This document shows positions 38,670 to 50,991 of a stretch of 64,000 bases of DNA, piece by piece; position 1 is the stretch's first letter; every line of letters begins with the position of its first letter. The notes under the pieces were generated by a model. It saw only the letters and a program-made list of their open reading frames with translations, was not told where the DNA came from and ran no database searches. The translations under genes and the position numbers were made by a program. Source of the DNA: Colius striatus (lineage: Eukaryota > Chordata > Aves > Coliiformes > Coliidae); the NCBI RefSeq assembly GCF_028858725.1, contig NC_084767.1, positions 5,507,501-5,571,500 of the forward strand, given 5' to 3'.

Positions 38670-39235
38670 GTTTCTGGCCCTGTCTACTGTCAGTTTAGAG
38701 GACCAAATTAGACTCTTACTAAAATTGGTCTTGCCTTTATCATGTTGCTATGAAGTCCACACAATTTAAACATAAGCAAATTCTCCTCATGATGTAACTC
38801 CTCATAGTGATTCTGGACTGAGAGGCAGTAGACCAGTGGATACACATATATAATCTTCGTGTCAAGAATTTAAGTGGTTGATGGCATTTTTCCATATCTC
38901 AGGTATTTTCCATATCTTGTATCTCCATATTTTGCCATTCAAGACAGACTCAGAATTTTTGTTATTATGAGAGTAGATGAGGCACGGAAAACTTTAGTCC
39001 AGTTGCTTTTTTTGAATTGTTCATTTTTAAACTAGAGCTTTCCTCTTTCTTTTTCTTTCCAGGTTGAGCAAATAAAGTTCCTATTTATCTTTTCTACTTC
39101 TAAACAACAACAACTTGCAAACAGTCTGTTGTACTGATTTCTTTGAGATAATTTTCAACTCTCAATACTTTAAGCATCAACACCATCTTTTGTATAATGC
39201 TGTAGGAAGGACAGCCACGTACTGCAGGCCAGATT

Positions 39236-39318
39236 CAAGGAGGTCCTGGTCTGGCAGGGGGGTTGGACTACATGATGTTTGAGGTCCCTTCCAACCCGTA
39301 AGATTCGGTGATTCTGTG
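39236..39318 (+). mobile_element. CR1 LINE extreme 3' end
   Basis: 'ggaggtcctggtctggcagg', 'ttggactacatgatg', 'cccttccaacccg' and the tail 'gattcggtgattctgtgg'. It carries the 'gtcctggtctggcagg' lineage mark and lies in sense orientation in the intron. Confidence 0.9.
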
Positions 39319-40426
39319 GTCTCTGGAAATGTTACATTATCTCTTAATTTCTGCCTGTCAATCAGAGACAATCTTACCATGCCAGGAGTAGCAATGTTAG
39401 TAGTTCTGTGGTTAAATATCTAGATATTGGTGCAAGTATAGCTACTCTGCTTTGCAGAAGGTGTAGCAACTCAGAGTGTCAGTAAAAAGATCTAATCCCT
39501 ATCTGTACTACAATTTCCATCAGCGAAGCTTTAAGAGAGGTAAAGTCCTGGGTTTATTTTGGCCACTCTTGGTAAGTTTCTATTTTTGGAGTCTTTAAAA
39601 GGCTCTCAGATTTGAATTGTGAATTGTGACTTCTGAATGAAGATCATGCAAGTGTCATAGAAGTGGTTTGTTTACTGGAAATATGAGACACCTTTTATCA
39701 GAGATAGTGTGGATGACAAGAAACTGTGAATTTTAATTAGGGTAAGGAAATAGAAAAAATAACCTTTGTCAGCCTACGAGACAGAAAGAAAAATGTTTTC
39801 CTTTACTTTTCTCTTTCTCATGAATATATCCATAAGGGGATGTACTCTTTATGGTCAGATTCTGGATTTGTGTATGTCTACTGCTTTCACTTGCCTCCTT
39901 AAGAACTTTTCTCCACAGGAGGATCAGGCCTTAGATTAGTTAAGAGTTACTGAGTTTAGTTAATACCAACAATGTATTGGTTTGCAGACAGTGATTTCCC
40001 TGTTTGAATGAGATAGAGGAATGAGAGTAAACCTCTTTTACCCTCTCACAACAGTTAAGGGAGACATCTCTGTGTGACTGGAAAACAAAGAAATGAAAGA
40101 CTCAAAGGCTGAGGACTGGTTGAATGATACCTTCATCACCTCTCACAAGTGTTTGCTCTCTGTAGGGCCAGAAGGCTTCAGCAAAGAGAACAATGCAACT
40201 GCTCCAGGTAGTCAGGACATAAATTCCTCACAACCAGGACATTTTTCTTAATAGCTGGTTTAGCTGGACAAATACATCATGTACCTATTAATGCAATGAA
40301 GAATGAAAACTGCTGTACTTGCAATAGCATCATACAGTACTTCTATTTCTCCCACATTATCTTCTGCAATATCATTGTCTAGTTTGATATTTCTCCTTCC
40401 TCAACAGCAAAGTGGTCTCCCCCAAC

Positions 40427-40440
40427 ACACACACACACAG
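40427..40440. repeat. Short (CA)n run
   Basis: About seven CA units in the ADRA1B intron. Confidence 0.8.
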
Positions 40441-42129
40441 GTTGTCCACAAACAGGAGCACAGTTCTGCACCATGTTGGTGACTGCAGGTTATTGTGATT
40501 CCCATGGCGTCCCCCAGCCTGGCAGCCGAAGCACTGCTGGGATATGCAGCCCAAGGCATCCCACAGAGCCACTAACATGCTTGAAAACCAAAACCAAATG
40601 CTAGTCATCACTACTTGCTTGTAGTAGTTATCATTTAACCGTCTTTCCTTTAATTTTCTTTATCGAATTTTATTCCATTGTCTTTGGATGTTCTTCCTAT
40701 TTCTCACGATCTTTTCTCACTCTTATCCTAACCCTCATCTCCAGAAGGCCTGCAGTCACTCCCAGCTTGATCAGCTCTTAGTTTTACAACCATATTATCT
40801 ATTCCATCCTCTACTGTTTGTAAACTGTGGGGTTTTTTCCCTATATTAAATAAGTCCAGGGGAATGTAAACAAACACTGAATGCTGGAAGGAAAGAAACC
40901 AGGAGCTTTAGAAATCCAATTAGCTTTAAAACCTTGGCATGCTGACTTGGCTGAGCATGTGGTGGTAAAAAGGACCCCAGAAAGCTTAAATAAAAGATAA
41001 ACGCATCATTTCTGCATTCTCTAAACTCATACTCCTAACAGCTCTGGTCAGAAGCAGCTTATTAGTCTTACAGGAAGACTTTTACTAGCTGTACACATGT
41101 AGCATTTCAACTTTCCCTGTTCCTCTGGCTGCAGTGGAACCACAGCATGATCTGCAGGGGAGAAGGGGAGGTTTCCAGCCAGGCCATCAGCAGCCACTCG
41201 CTGCCAGTACTGAGGAAGTCTCTTGCTGATCACATTCCAAGTTTGATCTAGTCACTTTTCAAAGGAAGGCTGCGTTCCAGCATAAAACAAATTTCTCACA
41301 AAACAATGCTCATTTTTTGCAAAAGTTGCCTTCTCAAGAACAGAGTAAGAGAAGGGTTTGATATTGTTGAAGCTTCCTGGTTTTCATGTTTCAGAAGTCA
41401 TTTGGTGTCACTTTGTATTTTGCAGTGATTTATACAACACTGGAATTTTCTCTTGTGGAGAATGTTGAAAAGTTCAGATTTACCTCCAGTTAGAATTACT
41501 AGAATCTGCACCAAAATGGAATAATTATCTCCTCTGAATGAAGGAGGACATATTTGCTTTCCAAGGTAATCTTAACTACTTAAATTTGACCAAATTCTAT
41601 AACAAAACTTCCAAATTGTAATTGGAACCAATTCTCTAACTATTTCTATTTTATGGTATTCTAACAAGAAGGAAGTTTTCTCTCCAGAATACCCCCACTT
41701 AGTGTTTCAAGTTTTAAAACATTTCATTTTCTACTACTTATGATCAGATACAACTAGTTTTAAATTTTATGGCTCTTCTTTAATCTTAAGACAATGATAA
41801 AAAGCTGTGCAGTGGAGCTCCTTCATTTTCTATTACTCTGATATCAATTGTCACATTGCAAAGCTGTTAAAACAACTACAGACCATTTTATTTCAATGAA
41901 AAAAAATCTGTAAAGAGGAATGCACATTCACTCTAGGTTGATTCTCATCTAAGCAAAACTGGATTTAGAAGATTCTGAAATGTGATTTTTTGTAATAAAG
42001 CACCTGACAATCCTAAACTCATCCAGAGACATCTTCTCTTAAATCTAGGAAATTCGCAGTACTCCTGCTCAACTACTATCTAAGTACCAAATGCTTGATT
42101 CTGAACAGAACTAATGATTTGATGAGTAA

Positions 42130-42165
42130 TTTATATATTATTTATATATATTAATGTAAAATATA
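42130..42165. repeat. AT-rich low-complexity tract
   Basis: TATATA/TTTATATAT words without G or C over about 35 bases. A poly-A run of about 14 bases lies nearby at 42410-42423. Confidence 0.7.
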
Positions 42166-42635
42166 CAACTTATTAAAAATGGATGTTTAATTAATAGAAA
42201 GTCAATTATCCAACAGAAAGTGTTTAGAAAAGAGATCAGCAGTTGAAGTTCAAAACTAAGTAAGATGTGAGGACAGTAGAAAGATGTATTTTAAAATTAA
42301 GAGGAGGAAAAGAAATGAGTAACTGGAAAGTGAATATGCCTGTACAGAAAACAAAAAAACACAGACATTAAAGGCAGATAGTAAAGGAGAATATGGTTAA
42401 TTTTAGATTAAAAAAAAAAAAAACATAGCTTAAAATTTTCTGCCACTGAATATAAATAGTAAGTTCATGGCATTCTTGAAAATACACGCACAGAGAATAC
42501 CCTCTCCCATAAAGATGACTCACATAAGCATTAACATAGGATGTAAAACTCTTCAAATGTCCTTTTTGAATGCAAACTGCAGTATTTTGGGCTGTATATT
42601 GGGAAAGGGGCCAGTAGATAGAGTCGAGTGAATAT

Positions 42636-42904
42636 GTCCTTCTACTCAGCACTCATTAGACCATGCCTGGAGTACTGCATCCATGCAGGGGAAGACAATG
42701 ATAAACTGGAGTGAGTCCAGTGGAGGCAATCAAAACAATCACTATGCAGCACATAGTGGAAGAAGAGGGTGAAGGAACAGAGTTTCTTCAGTTTGGAGAA
42801 GGGAAGGCTTCAGGGGACCTAATGTACTGTTGATACTGCTTTGAGCAGGATGCTGGACAAGAAACTCCATAACATCCTTTCTCGTTGCAATGATTCTGTA
42901 ATTC
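42636..42904 (+). mobile_element. Old CR1 LINE fragment
   Basis: 'tactcagcactcattagacc' and 'tgcctggagtactgcatcca' match the CR1 ORF2 region for '[11 protein letters not shown]...'. Later words are 'cagtttggagaaggg', 'gagcaggatgctggacaaga' and a tail 'gcaatgattctgtaattc'. Several internal deletions and high divergence mark it as older than its neighbour at 43170. Confidence 0.8.
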
Positions 42905-43169
42905 AATTATGTTGTTGGTCTTTGGTTCCATCATATAGAAATATATGTATTCCTTGCATGAAGGCTGAAGGAGGAAATAAAACCACACAATAGAACCCAT
43001 AAATATTCCACAAATTACTGCCATCACAGTAGATCACTTAATACCTAGTTGCTTTCCTCTCTGTGGCTGGAAGTAGCACACAGAGCAGAACAGCAGATAT
43101 ATCAAACACAATTCCAAGTTTATGTTAGCTCAAAAACATCACCTTATATATTCTTTGCTAAGCCTCTAT

Positions 43170-44150
43170 CATTTTTGAACAATCATGGAGGACAGGTGAG
43201 GTGTCTGAGGACTGGAGAAAGGCCAATGTCATGCCAGTCTTCGAAAAGGGCAGGAAGGACGACCCAGGAAACTACAGGCTGGTCAGGCTCACCTCCAGCC
43301 CTGGAAAAGTGATGGAACAGCTCATCGTGAATGTTATCACTGAACATATGAAGGATAAGATGGTTATCAGGGGGAGTCAACATGCCTTCACCAAGGGGAA
43401 ATCCTGTTTGACTAACCTGATATCCTTCTATGAGTGCATAACCGGCTGGCTAGATGAGGGGAGAGCAGTGGATGTCATCTACCTTGACAAAAGCAAAGCT
43501 TTTGACACCGTCTCCCACAACATTGTCATCAGAAAGCTCAGGCAGTGTGGCTTGGATGAGTGGACAGTGAGGTGGATGGAGAGCTGGCTGAATGACAGAG
43601 CCCAGAGGGTGGTGATCAATGGCACAGAGTCAAGTTGGAGGCCTGTGGCCAGTGGAGTTCCACAGGGATCAGTTCTGGGGCCAGTCTTGTTCAACATCTT
43701 CATCAAGAAGAGAGTCCAGCACAGGGCCACCAAGATGATCAAGGGTAAAGAACATCTTTCATACGAGGAAAGGCTGCGGGAACTGGGGCTGTTTAGTCTG
43801 GAGAAGAGGAGATTGAGGGGAGATCTTATTAACAGTTATAAATATCTAAAGGGTGGGACATCTCACTTTTCTATAGTAGATAGTAACAGGACAAGGGGTG
43901 ATGGGATGAAGCTGGAACACAAAAAGTTCCACTTAAACATAAGAAAAAACTATGTCACTGTTGAGGTGAGGGAGCCCTGGCACAGGCTGCCCAGAGGGGT
44001 TGTGGAGGCTCCTTCCTTGGAGGTCTTCAAGACCCACCTGGACACTTTCCTGTGTGACCTGATCTAGGTGAACCTGCTTCTTCAGGGGGTTGGACTAGAT
44101 GATCTCTAAAGGTCCCTTCCAACCCTACCATTCTACGATTCTATGATTCT
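43170..44150 (+). mobile_element. CR1 LINE with partial reverse transcriptase, internally deleted
   Basis: This is the longest CR1 copy here. From 43201 to 44067 it has one open frame of 288 residues with no ATG of its own. RT fingers and palm are visible: a 'YRLVRLTS' segment near the start, the motif A region 'YLDKSKAFDTVSHN' near residues 97-110, and motif B 'GVPQGSVLGPVLFNIF' near 152-167. Directly after 'IF' the sequence jumps to the C-terminal '[11 protein letters not shown]' region. The motif C segment (the FADD catalytic aspartates, present in the copy at 56500-56511) is missing, so the protein could not polymerise DNA. A second 15-base deletion sits near 43858. The tail octamers end at 44150. 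The copy is in sense orientation in the ADRA1B intron and 5'-truncated. Confidence 0.95.
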
Positions 44151-44659
44151 TTTCAGATTGAAACTGCAGGTAATCACTATAGAATCTGATCACCTTGCAC
44201 ATGCACACAACAGGAGCAGTAGGTTTTCTGGAAGTAGTTTGAGGAGTTTTGTCTGATTGGTTGGATGCATTGGCACATCTCATTTTGATACTAAGTTCTT
44301 TCTTCCTTAAAGTGGAAGTGGAAACTCAAACATGTTCTGTGTATTACACTTTTGTCATGAAGCTCGCCAACTATTACATTAAGGATCCTTAAATAGAAGA
44401 TCTTAACTTTCCCATCCTCCTTTCTGTACAAATACAGCAGTCATTTGTGAGAGGTAGAAAAGAAGCAGATATTTAGGTGGAAGAATAATAACAGAGCAGG
44501 AAAGAATATGAGAGAGAAGTGTTTGTGTCTGTGTGTGCACATGTTTTTTTCCTCTGCAGAGGCCTACATCAAAACATCTTTCAGTGAAGAGCTTTCTTTA
44601 ATTAAGAAGACTGGGATTAAGCTAGTTCAGAAGATTTTTCTACCGTTCGCTGTGCTAAT

Positions 44660-44760
44660 TTAAGGACTTTTCCAAAGTCCACTGAAGTCCCTATGTGTCT
44701 TTACAAAGGCTTTCAGAGACTCCCACTGACTCTAGGGGACTCTGAATTTTAATATCTTAT
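44660..44760. repeat. Possible ancient amniote repeat
   Basis: The words 'aaagtccactgaagtcc', 'tctttacaaaggc' and 'actcccactgactc' resemble the palindromic 'fill-in' motif of old reptile and bird interspersed repeats. It is too short and diverged to name a family. Confidence 0.3.
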
Positions 44761-45978
44761 TGATGTTCTGGGCAGATATTCTGCAGAATATGAGAAGACA
44801 GCTAATATGGCAAATTGTTTCCCACAATGTTCCCTAATTTCATTGAGGTTGCTTTACTTACTTTCTGTGTAATAAAGCATTCATTATAAAGAACCAGTCA
44901 GATCCTAAATGAAATTAACTGTTACTGAATAAAACACTTGTTAGTTCCTTTTTATGATATTTGCTGTTGTTCAGTGTATTTCCAAACTGAATAGCTTTAA
45001 TAGCTTTGCAAAAACATCACTGGTGTCCACAATACAATGAGAAGTGAGATTGTGGTGCTGTGTTTAATAAATCACAGAAAAATACAAGAGAAGATAAAAC
45101 ATACATTCCCTCAGAGTTAAGCTGTTAGACGTGAAGCACTAGGAGAGCGATCACTTTGAGTAGAGAAGTCACTCTTGCTACCCCTATCATAAATAAATCA
45201 CTGAGGAGATAATCATATGCAAATTTTCCCAGCCATTGTGAAAAGCAATCTAAATCAGTACAGGGAAATATTTAATCTGTTTATCAGTCTGTGATGGGAA
45301 AGTAGCTAGAGATTAAAGAAGGAAATACTAGTCACTGTTTAGAGATTTTGTGTAGTAGGCTTAGGTTTATCATTTTATCAAGGTACCAAAATAGCCCACA
45401 GTTGTTAGCTCCTGACAAGTTAATTATGAAGTAAAGCACGTGTGCAGCTAAATAAAAGGTATTGTTGTTAATTCAAAGAACAAGGTAGGGAAAAGGGGAA
45501 TGTTAAAAATATACAAGCTAATCAAAATATTTTTCATATCTTCATATGGTGAAAGGCTGTGGATCTTTGCATAACAGTCACTAAATTAAACTATATTTAG
45601 AAGTATATGGCACGTATGGCAACATTCATCTAAAGCACCTTCTAGATAATAAAAACCAGCTTTTCCTCTCACTCTGTGGAAAACTCAGGCTGGGATTCCA
45701 CCCAGTGAGGAGGAACTGAACACAAATACTCTGAAACTTTCCGAAGCCCTAAAGAGAATCAGTGCCCAAATAAGTATCTGTCTTAGACATTCTGTTTTTC
45801 TAACAGCTAATCCTCATCCTAAATAACAGATATATTTACCAAGGGGATCTAAGACTACAGGGTCAGTGGGATTCCAATACTGCAAATGTAAACCTCTGCT
45901 GAGCTGCCAAAACTTAAGTCATAAAGTTTTCCTGATAAACAAAGTTATAGTCTTCAGAGTTAATCAGAGAAAGGAGGA

Positions 45979-46318
45979 CTAGAAAGGATCTGACGAGGTC
46001 ACTCAGGGCACCCTCCAACCCAAAGGCTGGATCAGCTATACATAAATCAGTAGATGTGTGTCTACTTTGTTTTTAAGAGCCTTCAGGGCTGGATTTTTGC
46101 ACCCTTCTTAGACAGTATGTTCCAGAATTTTCCTATCTTTGAATACAGAAAATGTCTCCCAATCTATAATCTCAGTCTGTCTTGCTGCAATTCAAATCAC
46201 TGTGCTCCATGCATTTTCCACTGTGGACAAAGAAAACAACTTAATTTCCTTCCCATTTGTAGGTAACTCATGTTTTTAAAGATAAATTGTCATGTCTCTC
46301 CTCAGTCCTTTTTCCTTC
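45979..46318 (-). mobile_element. Ancient CR1/L3-like LINE, inverted
   Basis: In the given orientation: 'actagaaaggatctgacgag', 'ggatcagctatacataaatc', 'tctactttgtttttaagagc', 'cttgctgcaattcaaatcac', 'gtggacaaagaaaacaactt' and 'tgtcatgtctctcctcagtc'. This order matches the reverse complement of the old L3/CR1 family shared by amniotes. It has no octamer tail and is strongly diverged. Confidence 0.75.
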
Positions 46319-46591
46319 ACTATGATGAAAGTTGTATTACAAAACTACTGCATTTCAGAGCAGCAATGTATCTCATTCTGTGCATCAAAGAGCTTCTATT
46401 AATCTCAGGAAATACTCTTGAATTCTGCCTTTTCTTGGGTGGTAACGAAAGTAGCAAGACCCACCAAACACACTACTTGAATGTGTTGTGCTATTCACTG
46501 TGAGTTCTAGTGGTTCAGAGAGTTGTGCCAGGTCTCATGGTTGTCTTTTGTGTAAAACAAACGCATTCTTACTGGTGAAAATTATTTATGA

Positions 46592-46712
46592 TGTGATCTT
46601 CAGCTAATTGCTTCTACTTTCTGGTAGCTCAGATTGTCCACTGGTAAAATCGGGAGGATGGCATGAATTCAGGATGACTGACAGATGAAAAGTGCTACCT
46701 GAGAGCAAATAA
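46592..46712 (+). mobile_element. MIR-like SINE relic
   Basis: 'tgtgatcttcagctaattgc', 'ctcagattgtccactggtaa', 'aatcgggagga' and the 3' end 'gatgaaaagtgctacctgag' with 'agcaaa' follow the order of a MIR-type SINE in sense orientation. It lies in the ADRA1B intron. Confidence 0.6.
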
Positions 46713-46881
46713 GTCATGGTCCTATATATGAACTTATTGTCACTGGGAGTGCAGTGACTTCTCTTATGCCAGGGCTTTCTTGGAATGTTACCACCTCATT
46801 TTGAAAAAAAATAGGAAGTAATAACATATCATATCATAGACAAAATTCATAGATTAAATCCATTTCCCTTCAGAGCAGTTT

Positions 46882-46918
<37 letters not shown>

Positions 46919-46930
46919 GTATGTATATAT
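46882..46930. repeat. Compound (CA)n(TA)n microsatellite
   Basis: About eleven CA units run into about seven TA units, then a TATG/TATA mix. It is in the ADRA1B intron and likely length-polymorphic. Confidence 0.92.
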
Positions 46931-49930
46931 TAGGGTAAAGAAGTCAAGAAGAATTCTATCCAGTTTTCATATATCAGTCTGAAATAGAAGCACTTAACAC
47001 ACCAGTCTATAAACAAATGGCTTTATAAAAGTAATATTCCTTGTTCAGCAAAGCACACTTCCTCATCTTCTTGTGGAAACTTCATCTACTAGTTCATGTA
47101 TAAGTTAAAAGTCAACAACATATGCACTGTGCTGTTTGTAGAATCAGTAACAGTGGAGAATGAAGTAGTGTTTAATGGTCAGTGTTTCCATTAACTCCTT
47201 GACATTTAGTCCTGAATTTCTTAGCTTCAGAACTTTTCTACTCTTGTAGATAAACACTGATCTTTATTTTGAAATCGCATCACATACAGCTTTTCAAACT
47301 GATCTATTTCCAGATTTTCTGTTAATGAATCAGCTAGGGTCACGATAGCTCTCAAATGATTTATTGGTGCTCAGTAATTTTCTAGAATCAGGCCTGAACA
47401 CAAGGTGCCTCCATCAGTCAGGACTGCTATGACAAAATTCTCTGCTCCTTTGTGCTATTGCTTTTTAATACAAAAGAGCTTTGAAAATGCTCACTGCAGC
47501 TGCTGAAAATGGCCTGCCATCATTTTCTTCAAATGGCATTTGAAAGGTAGCCTATCATGAAAGATAAGCATAAGATCCTTATCTTTTTTCCTTAAGGAAC
47601 ACATACTTACAAATATTAGCTATTTTTCAGCTTTTTAACCTTTTTGCCTATTTGGTCTCTTAGTCTTTACTGTATGTAGTTATATTCTGTTCATGTGCAA
47701 TGGAAATTATGCAAGCACACCTCATTTATCTGCATTGCTTCCCAATTTTCTTCTCTGTAGCTTAGTTCATTTTATTTATCCTTAGGGAATTTTACAAAAT
47801 TTGTCAGTAAACTTTTTTTTTTTTAATGGAAAACAATATCATACCAATTACTCTGACCATATTTAACCTGCCTAAAACCATTTAAATCTGGTAGAGGAAT
47901 CCCTAACCTAAAGGGAAAATATTAGCAATTATTATTTACAAAATGAATCCTGGAAAGATTTGCAGTTGTGCATATGGGAGATTTTGGAGCATCTTTCTCA
48001 TCCTCATCTCCTAATTGCCTCAGTGGCAGTTAGAAATTTAGATCAATGTTTCCTAAAGCCTTATAAGAATTTGACACCTATTTAACAGTTTATTCCATAG
48101 AATTACATGAATTGTTATGGAATCTTTCATCAAAGACTATGTAACACAAGATGCAATTTTAAGTGCTTGCATTGATTTGATTTATCTGCTGGGAGTTCCT
48201 GGAATACAATTCATAATTTCTTTGATGGTAAACATTTTGTACTCTGTACTTTCTGCAGTATCAATCAGGACAGAGATAGGAGCTCCATCAGATGGTCGTA
48301 AGAGGCGTTGGTCAAACCCTGCAAATCATTAGCAGTAACAAAGCAGTAAGGGACATGGTTTTAACTTGCAAGAGTCTTGCACATGAAGTGAAAGTCAGTA
48401 AAGTAAAGGAGTCATGAAAGAAATGCTACGAACCTTGTAATTTAAAATCTCCATTTTAATCTTGAGGGACAGTTGGCTGCTTAGCTCCAAGGCAATAGCT
48501 AGAGATAGTGCCAGCTAGCACCATCCCAAAACACTGCCAAGGAGAAAAAAAACCTACTATTCTGAATTCATGGCATTTTTCCTAACTCCTGTTGCCCAAG
48601 TGAAGGGAAGGAAGAGTTTCTCCAGATAGCTGATGCCACCTTAGAATCTTTTCTCTTCTAAACAAGCAGTGATGAGTGAGGAATGATCCATACCTACCTC
48701 CCTTGTTATGAGCTAGGACTTACACTACTGCAGTCAGCATCAGGCCATCATTATCATCTAGAAAAACAGAGGTATCTGCTGTGGCACATGAGAGTTATTT
48801 ACCCAAGAAGCTAGGAAGTGCCTTTGCATAGTATTGAGGCCCAAGTCATGGCCTCTACATTGCTATGAGATGGGAAATGTGCCTAGAATGATATCCCTCC
48901 CCACTAAGGCATCCTTGCAGTCACAACTGACTCAGCTGCTTTTACAGCCCAAGGAATTTGAAACCACTCCAGTGCAAAAGTTCAGTCTTCTCAGGCTTCA
49001 GTGTCACCTGCCTTTTGAAAAACTCTTCAAATCTAATTGCGGTTCTTGATATAAGAATTCTCTCCTGAATCCCTGCTCTTTGATTACTTGAGCTAGACAC
49101 AAAGGTGTTTTCCCAGCTGGATAACTGTTGAATGACTGTTTTGCTTTTAAAATGACATACATTCTTTTATAAAGCCTCATTTGCTAAATTTAGCTGATCA
49201 ATTGCATGCTTTCAATACTAAAAGTACATTAAATGGATTTCTGAGTAGAAGTTCTTCATTCGGGCAGCCTCTTTAGGGATGTTACTTAGTTATGAATGGA
49301 AGGGAAAGTATTCATAAAATAACTTCTCTGTTGGGGTTACACCATTTTTATGAATGCCTGAGATGTGGGAAGTACCACAATTAACTTCAGGTTTCAAGAG
49401 CTTTGTACTATCAGAATAATCTAGATAAACAGAGTGATGTGTAGGAGCTGTCAGAGAATGAATTAGAAGTTACAAGGTGTGGCTGAACACACTCCTTCTA
49501 ACAAGCCTGGGAGAAGTCAAATCCTTTCCTTCAAAAATGACATTTAAAGCCTTTTGAAGAAGACACAACCTTATTTCACATGTGCACTGTGCAATAGCTT
49601 GGATAATGGAGGTTTGATCTTTCATTGTTATCAACAGACATTAGTGCAACAGATGTGCACATATAAACACATAGACTGCTTTTTATATTTTAATTCTACA
49701 TTAATTATGTGTTCCTTTAGCTTTCAGAGGATGGAAAGCATTTCCTTATTAGCTTTTAAAATAACAAAAACCCCACATTTTCTTACCAAAAAACCAAAAA
49801 ATGAAAGCAAAATGCATTAAATGTTTTTTGTAAACAGATGCTAAGAGTGATCTGATGGGACATTCACCCTTCCTAAAGGCAGACGTTTCAATTATCTCAG
49901 ATATTGTCTCTGCTTGTTTCTTCTGGACAG

Positions 49931-50493
49931 GATCTCTGTTTTCAGCTCTGAAGCCGCCTGAAACAATCTTCAAGGTGATTTTTTGGCTTGGTTACTTTAA
50001 CAGCTGCTTGAATCCAATCATCTACCCTTGCTCAAGCAAAGAGTTCAAGAGGGCCTTTATACAGATCCTGAAATGCCAGTGCCACCGTCGAAAGCAGTTG
50101 GGGTGGTGGCCCTACAGCTACAGAAACTGGAATCGGTGCTCCTTTGAACACCCTAGGAAAGACTCTCTGGAAGACAGTGGGAGTTTCCTAAGTGGCAGTC
50201 AGAGGACATTATCTTCAGCATCTCCCAGCCCGGGCTACCTGAGCAAAATCACTCACCCACATATGGAGATGTGCACATTCCAGGAATGGAAAAACTCCAG
50301 CTCTTTCCTGAGCCCCTTACAGGAAGGTGGCAGACAAAAGGACCCATGCCAGTTCTTCACCTTCAATCTCTTAACAGAGCGCAATGGACACGTTCCCGCT
50401 GGCAGCCAAGCTCCTAGCAATGGGGACCATGAGGCCATCTGTGACACACTGAATGGCAAAACCAACTGTAGAGCAAACATGATGCTGGAATGA
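49931..50493 (+). CDS. ADRA1B: Alpha-1B adrenergic receptor, exon 2 (residues 321-507)
   Basis: Completes Gly321 and encodes ECL3, TM7 and the cytoplasmic tail, ending at TGA 50491-50493. The joined receptor is 507 residues, close to the ~515-520 of mammals. TM7 has the NPIIY motif at 348-352. Helix 8 follows (CSSKEFKRAF, about 354-363). C369 and C371 correspond to the palmitoylated cysteines of mammalian alpha-1B. The serine-rich block KDSLEDSGSFLSGSQRTL (397-414) is preserved; in mammals it holds the GRK and PKC sites for desensitisation. The mammalian poly-arginine run after the cysteines is absent; this protein has only a short HRRK (372-375). The C-terminus ends NMMLE rather than the mammalian ending. 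The acceptor CAG|GA is consistent with phase 1. Confidence 0.96.
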
Positions 50494-50991
50494 ATAGATT
50501 CTAAATGATCCGTTCTCTTTATACAATAAGTTGTTTGATGTTTAGCCCAGGTGAAGAAACAGACCTTTGCACAGTGTCTCAGTATAGTACTAGAAGGAAG
50601 CAGGTGAGGAACTGGCAGATTTGCTGTCACAAGAGCGGCAAAGGGTAAAGGGTCAACCATATGCCCAGTCAATTGCCAGTGGGGCTTCTGAAGCAAAACC
50701 AGAATGCAGGGAAGGTGCCACATAAACCCAGGGAAGTGCACATCCAAGGATTTAGCTGGTGTAGGAGTGCTGTGGAACAGCCAAACATACATGTATATAG
50801 AAAGAACGTATAAATATGGGGGCGGGCAGGGGAAATGTGTGTGAATGTGAGTGCACATGTGTGCTGGCCTCATGTACGGGTGCCCTAGAGTGGAAGCGAG
50901 CAATGCAGTGTTGATTGTACCTCTCCAGGGTACTGGTTGATGCTGATTTTGCCTGTAAATTCTTATTGTTGTTGTACTTCACTGTACATTA

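Larger units (their letters stand above)
32232..49930 (+). other. ADRA1B: ADRA1B intron 1 (17,699 bp, phase 1)
   Basis: Donor GTAAGT at 32232. The acceptor is a T/C-rich run 'ctgcttgtttcttctggacag' ending at 49930. The exon 1 frame stays open into the intron up to a TAA-free 209 bases, stopping at 32438-32440. The intron contains CR1 copies at 37169, 39236, 42636, 43170 (all sense) and 45979 (antisense, ancient), a MIR-like SINE at 46592, and microsatellites at 40427 and 46882. No other gene is recognised inside it. The intervals 32441-37168, 39319-42635, 44151-45978 and 46931-49930 hold no element I can name, apart from simple repeats and a possible old repeat near 44660-44760. Confidence 0.93.

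Noticed and set aside
43479..43742. Minus-strand frame of 87 codons
   Set aside because: It is the antisense shadow of the CR1 reverse transcriptase region.
49855..49930. In-frame ATG upstream of exon 2 as an alternative start
   Set aside because: It lies before a good polypyrimidine tract and CAG acceptor, the phase fits exon 1 exactly, and a protein starting here would lack TM1-TM6.
50253..50903. A 216-codon minus-strand open frame across the end of ADRA1B
   Set aside because: It is antisense to exon 2 and its 3' UTR, has no domain and no splice context. Long antisense frames opposite real exons are a common side effect of codon composition.
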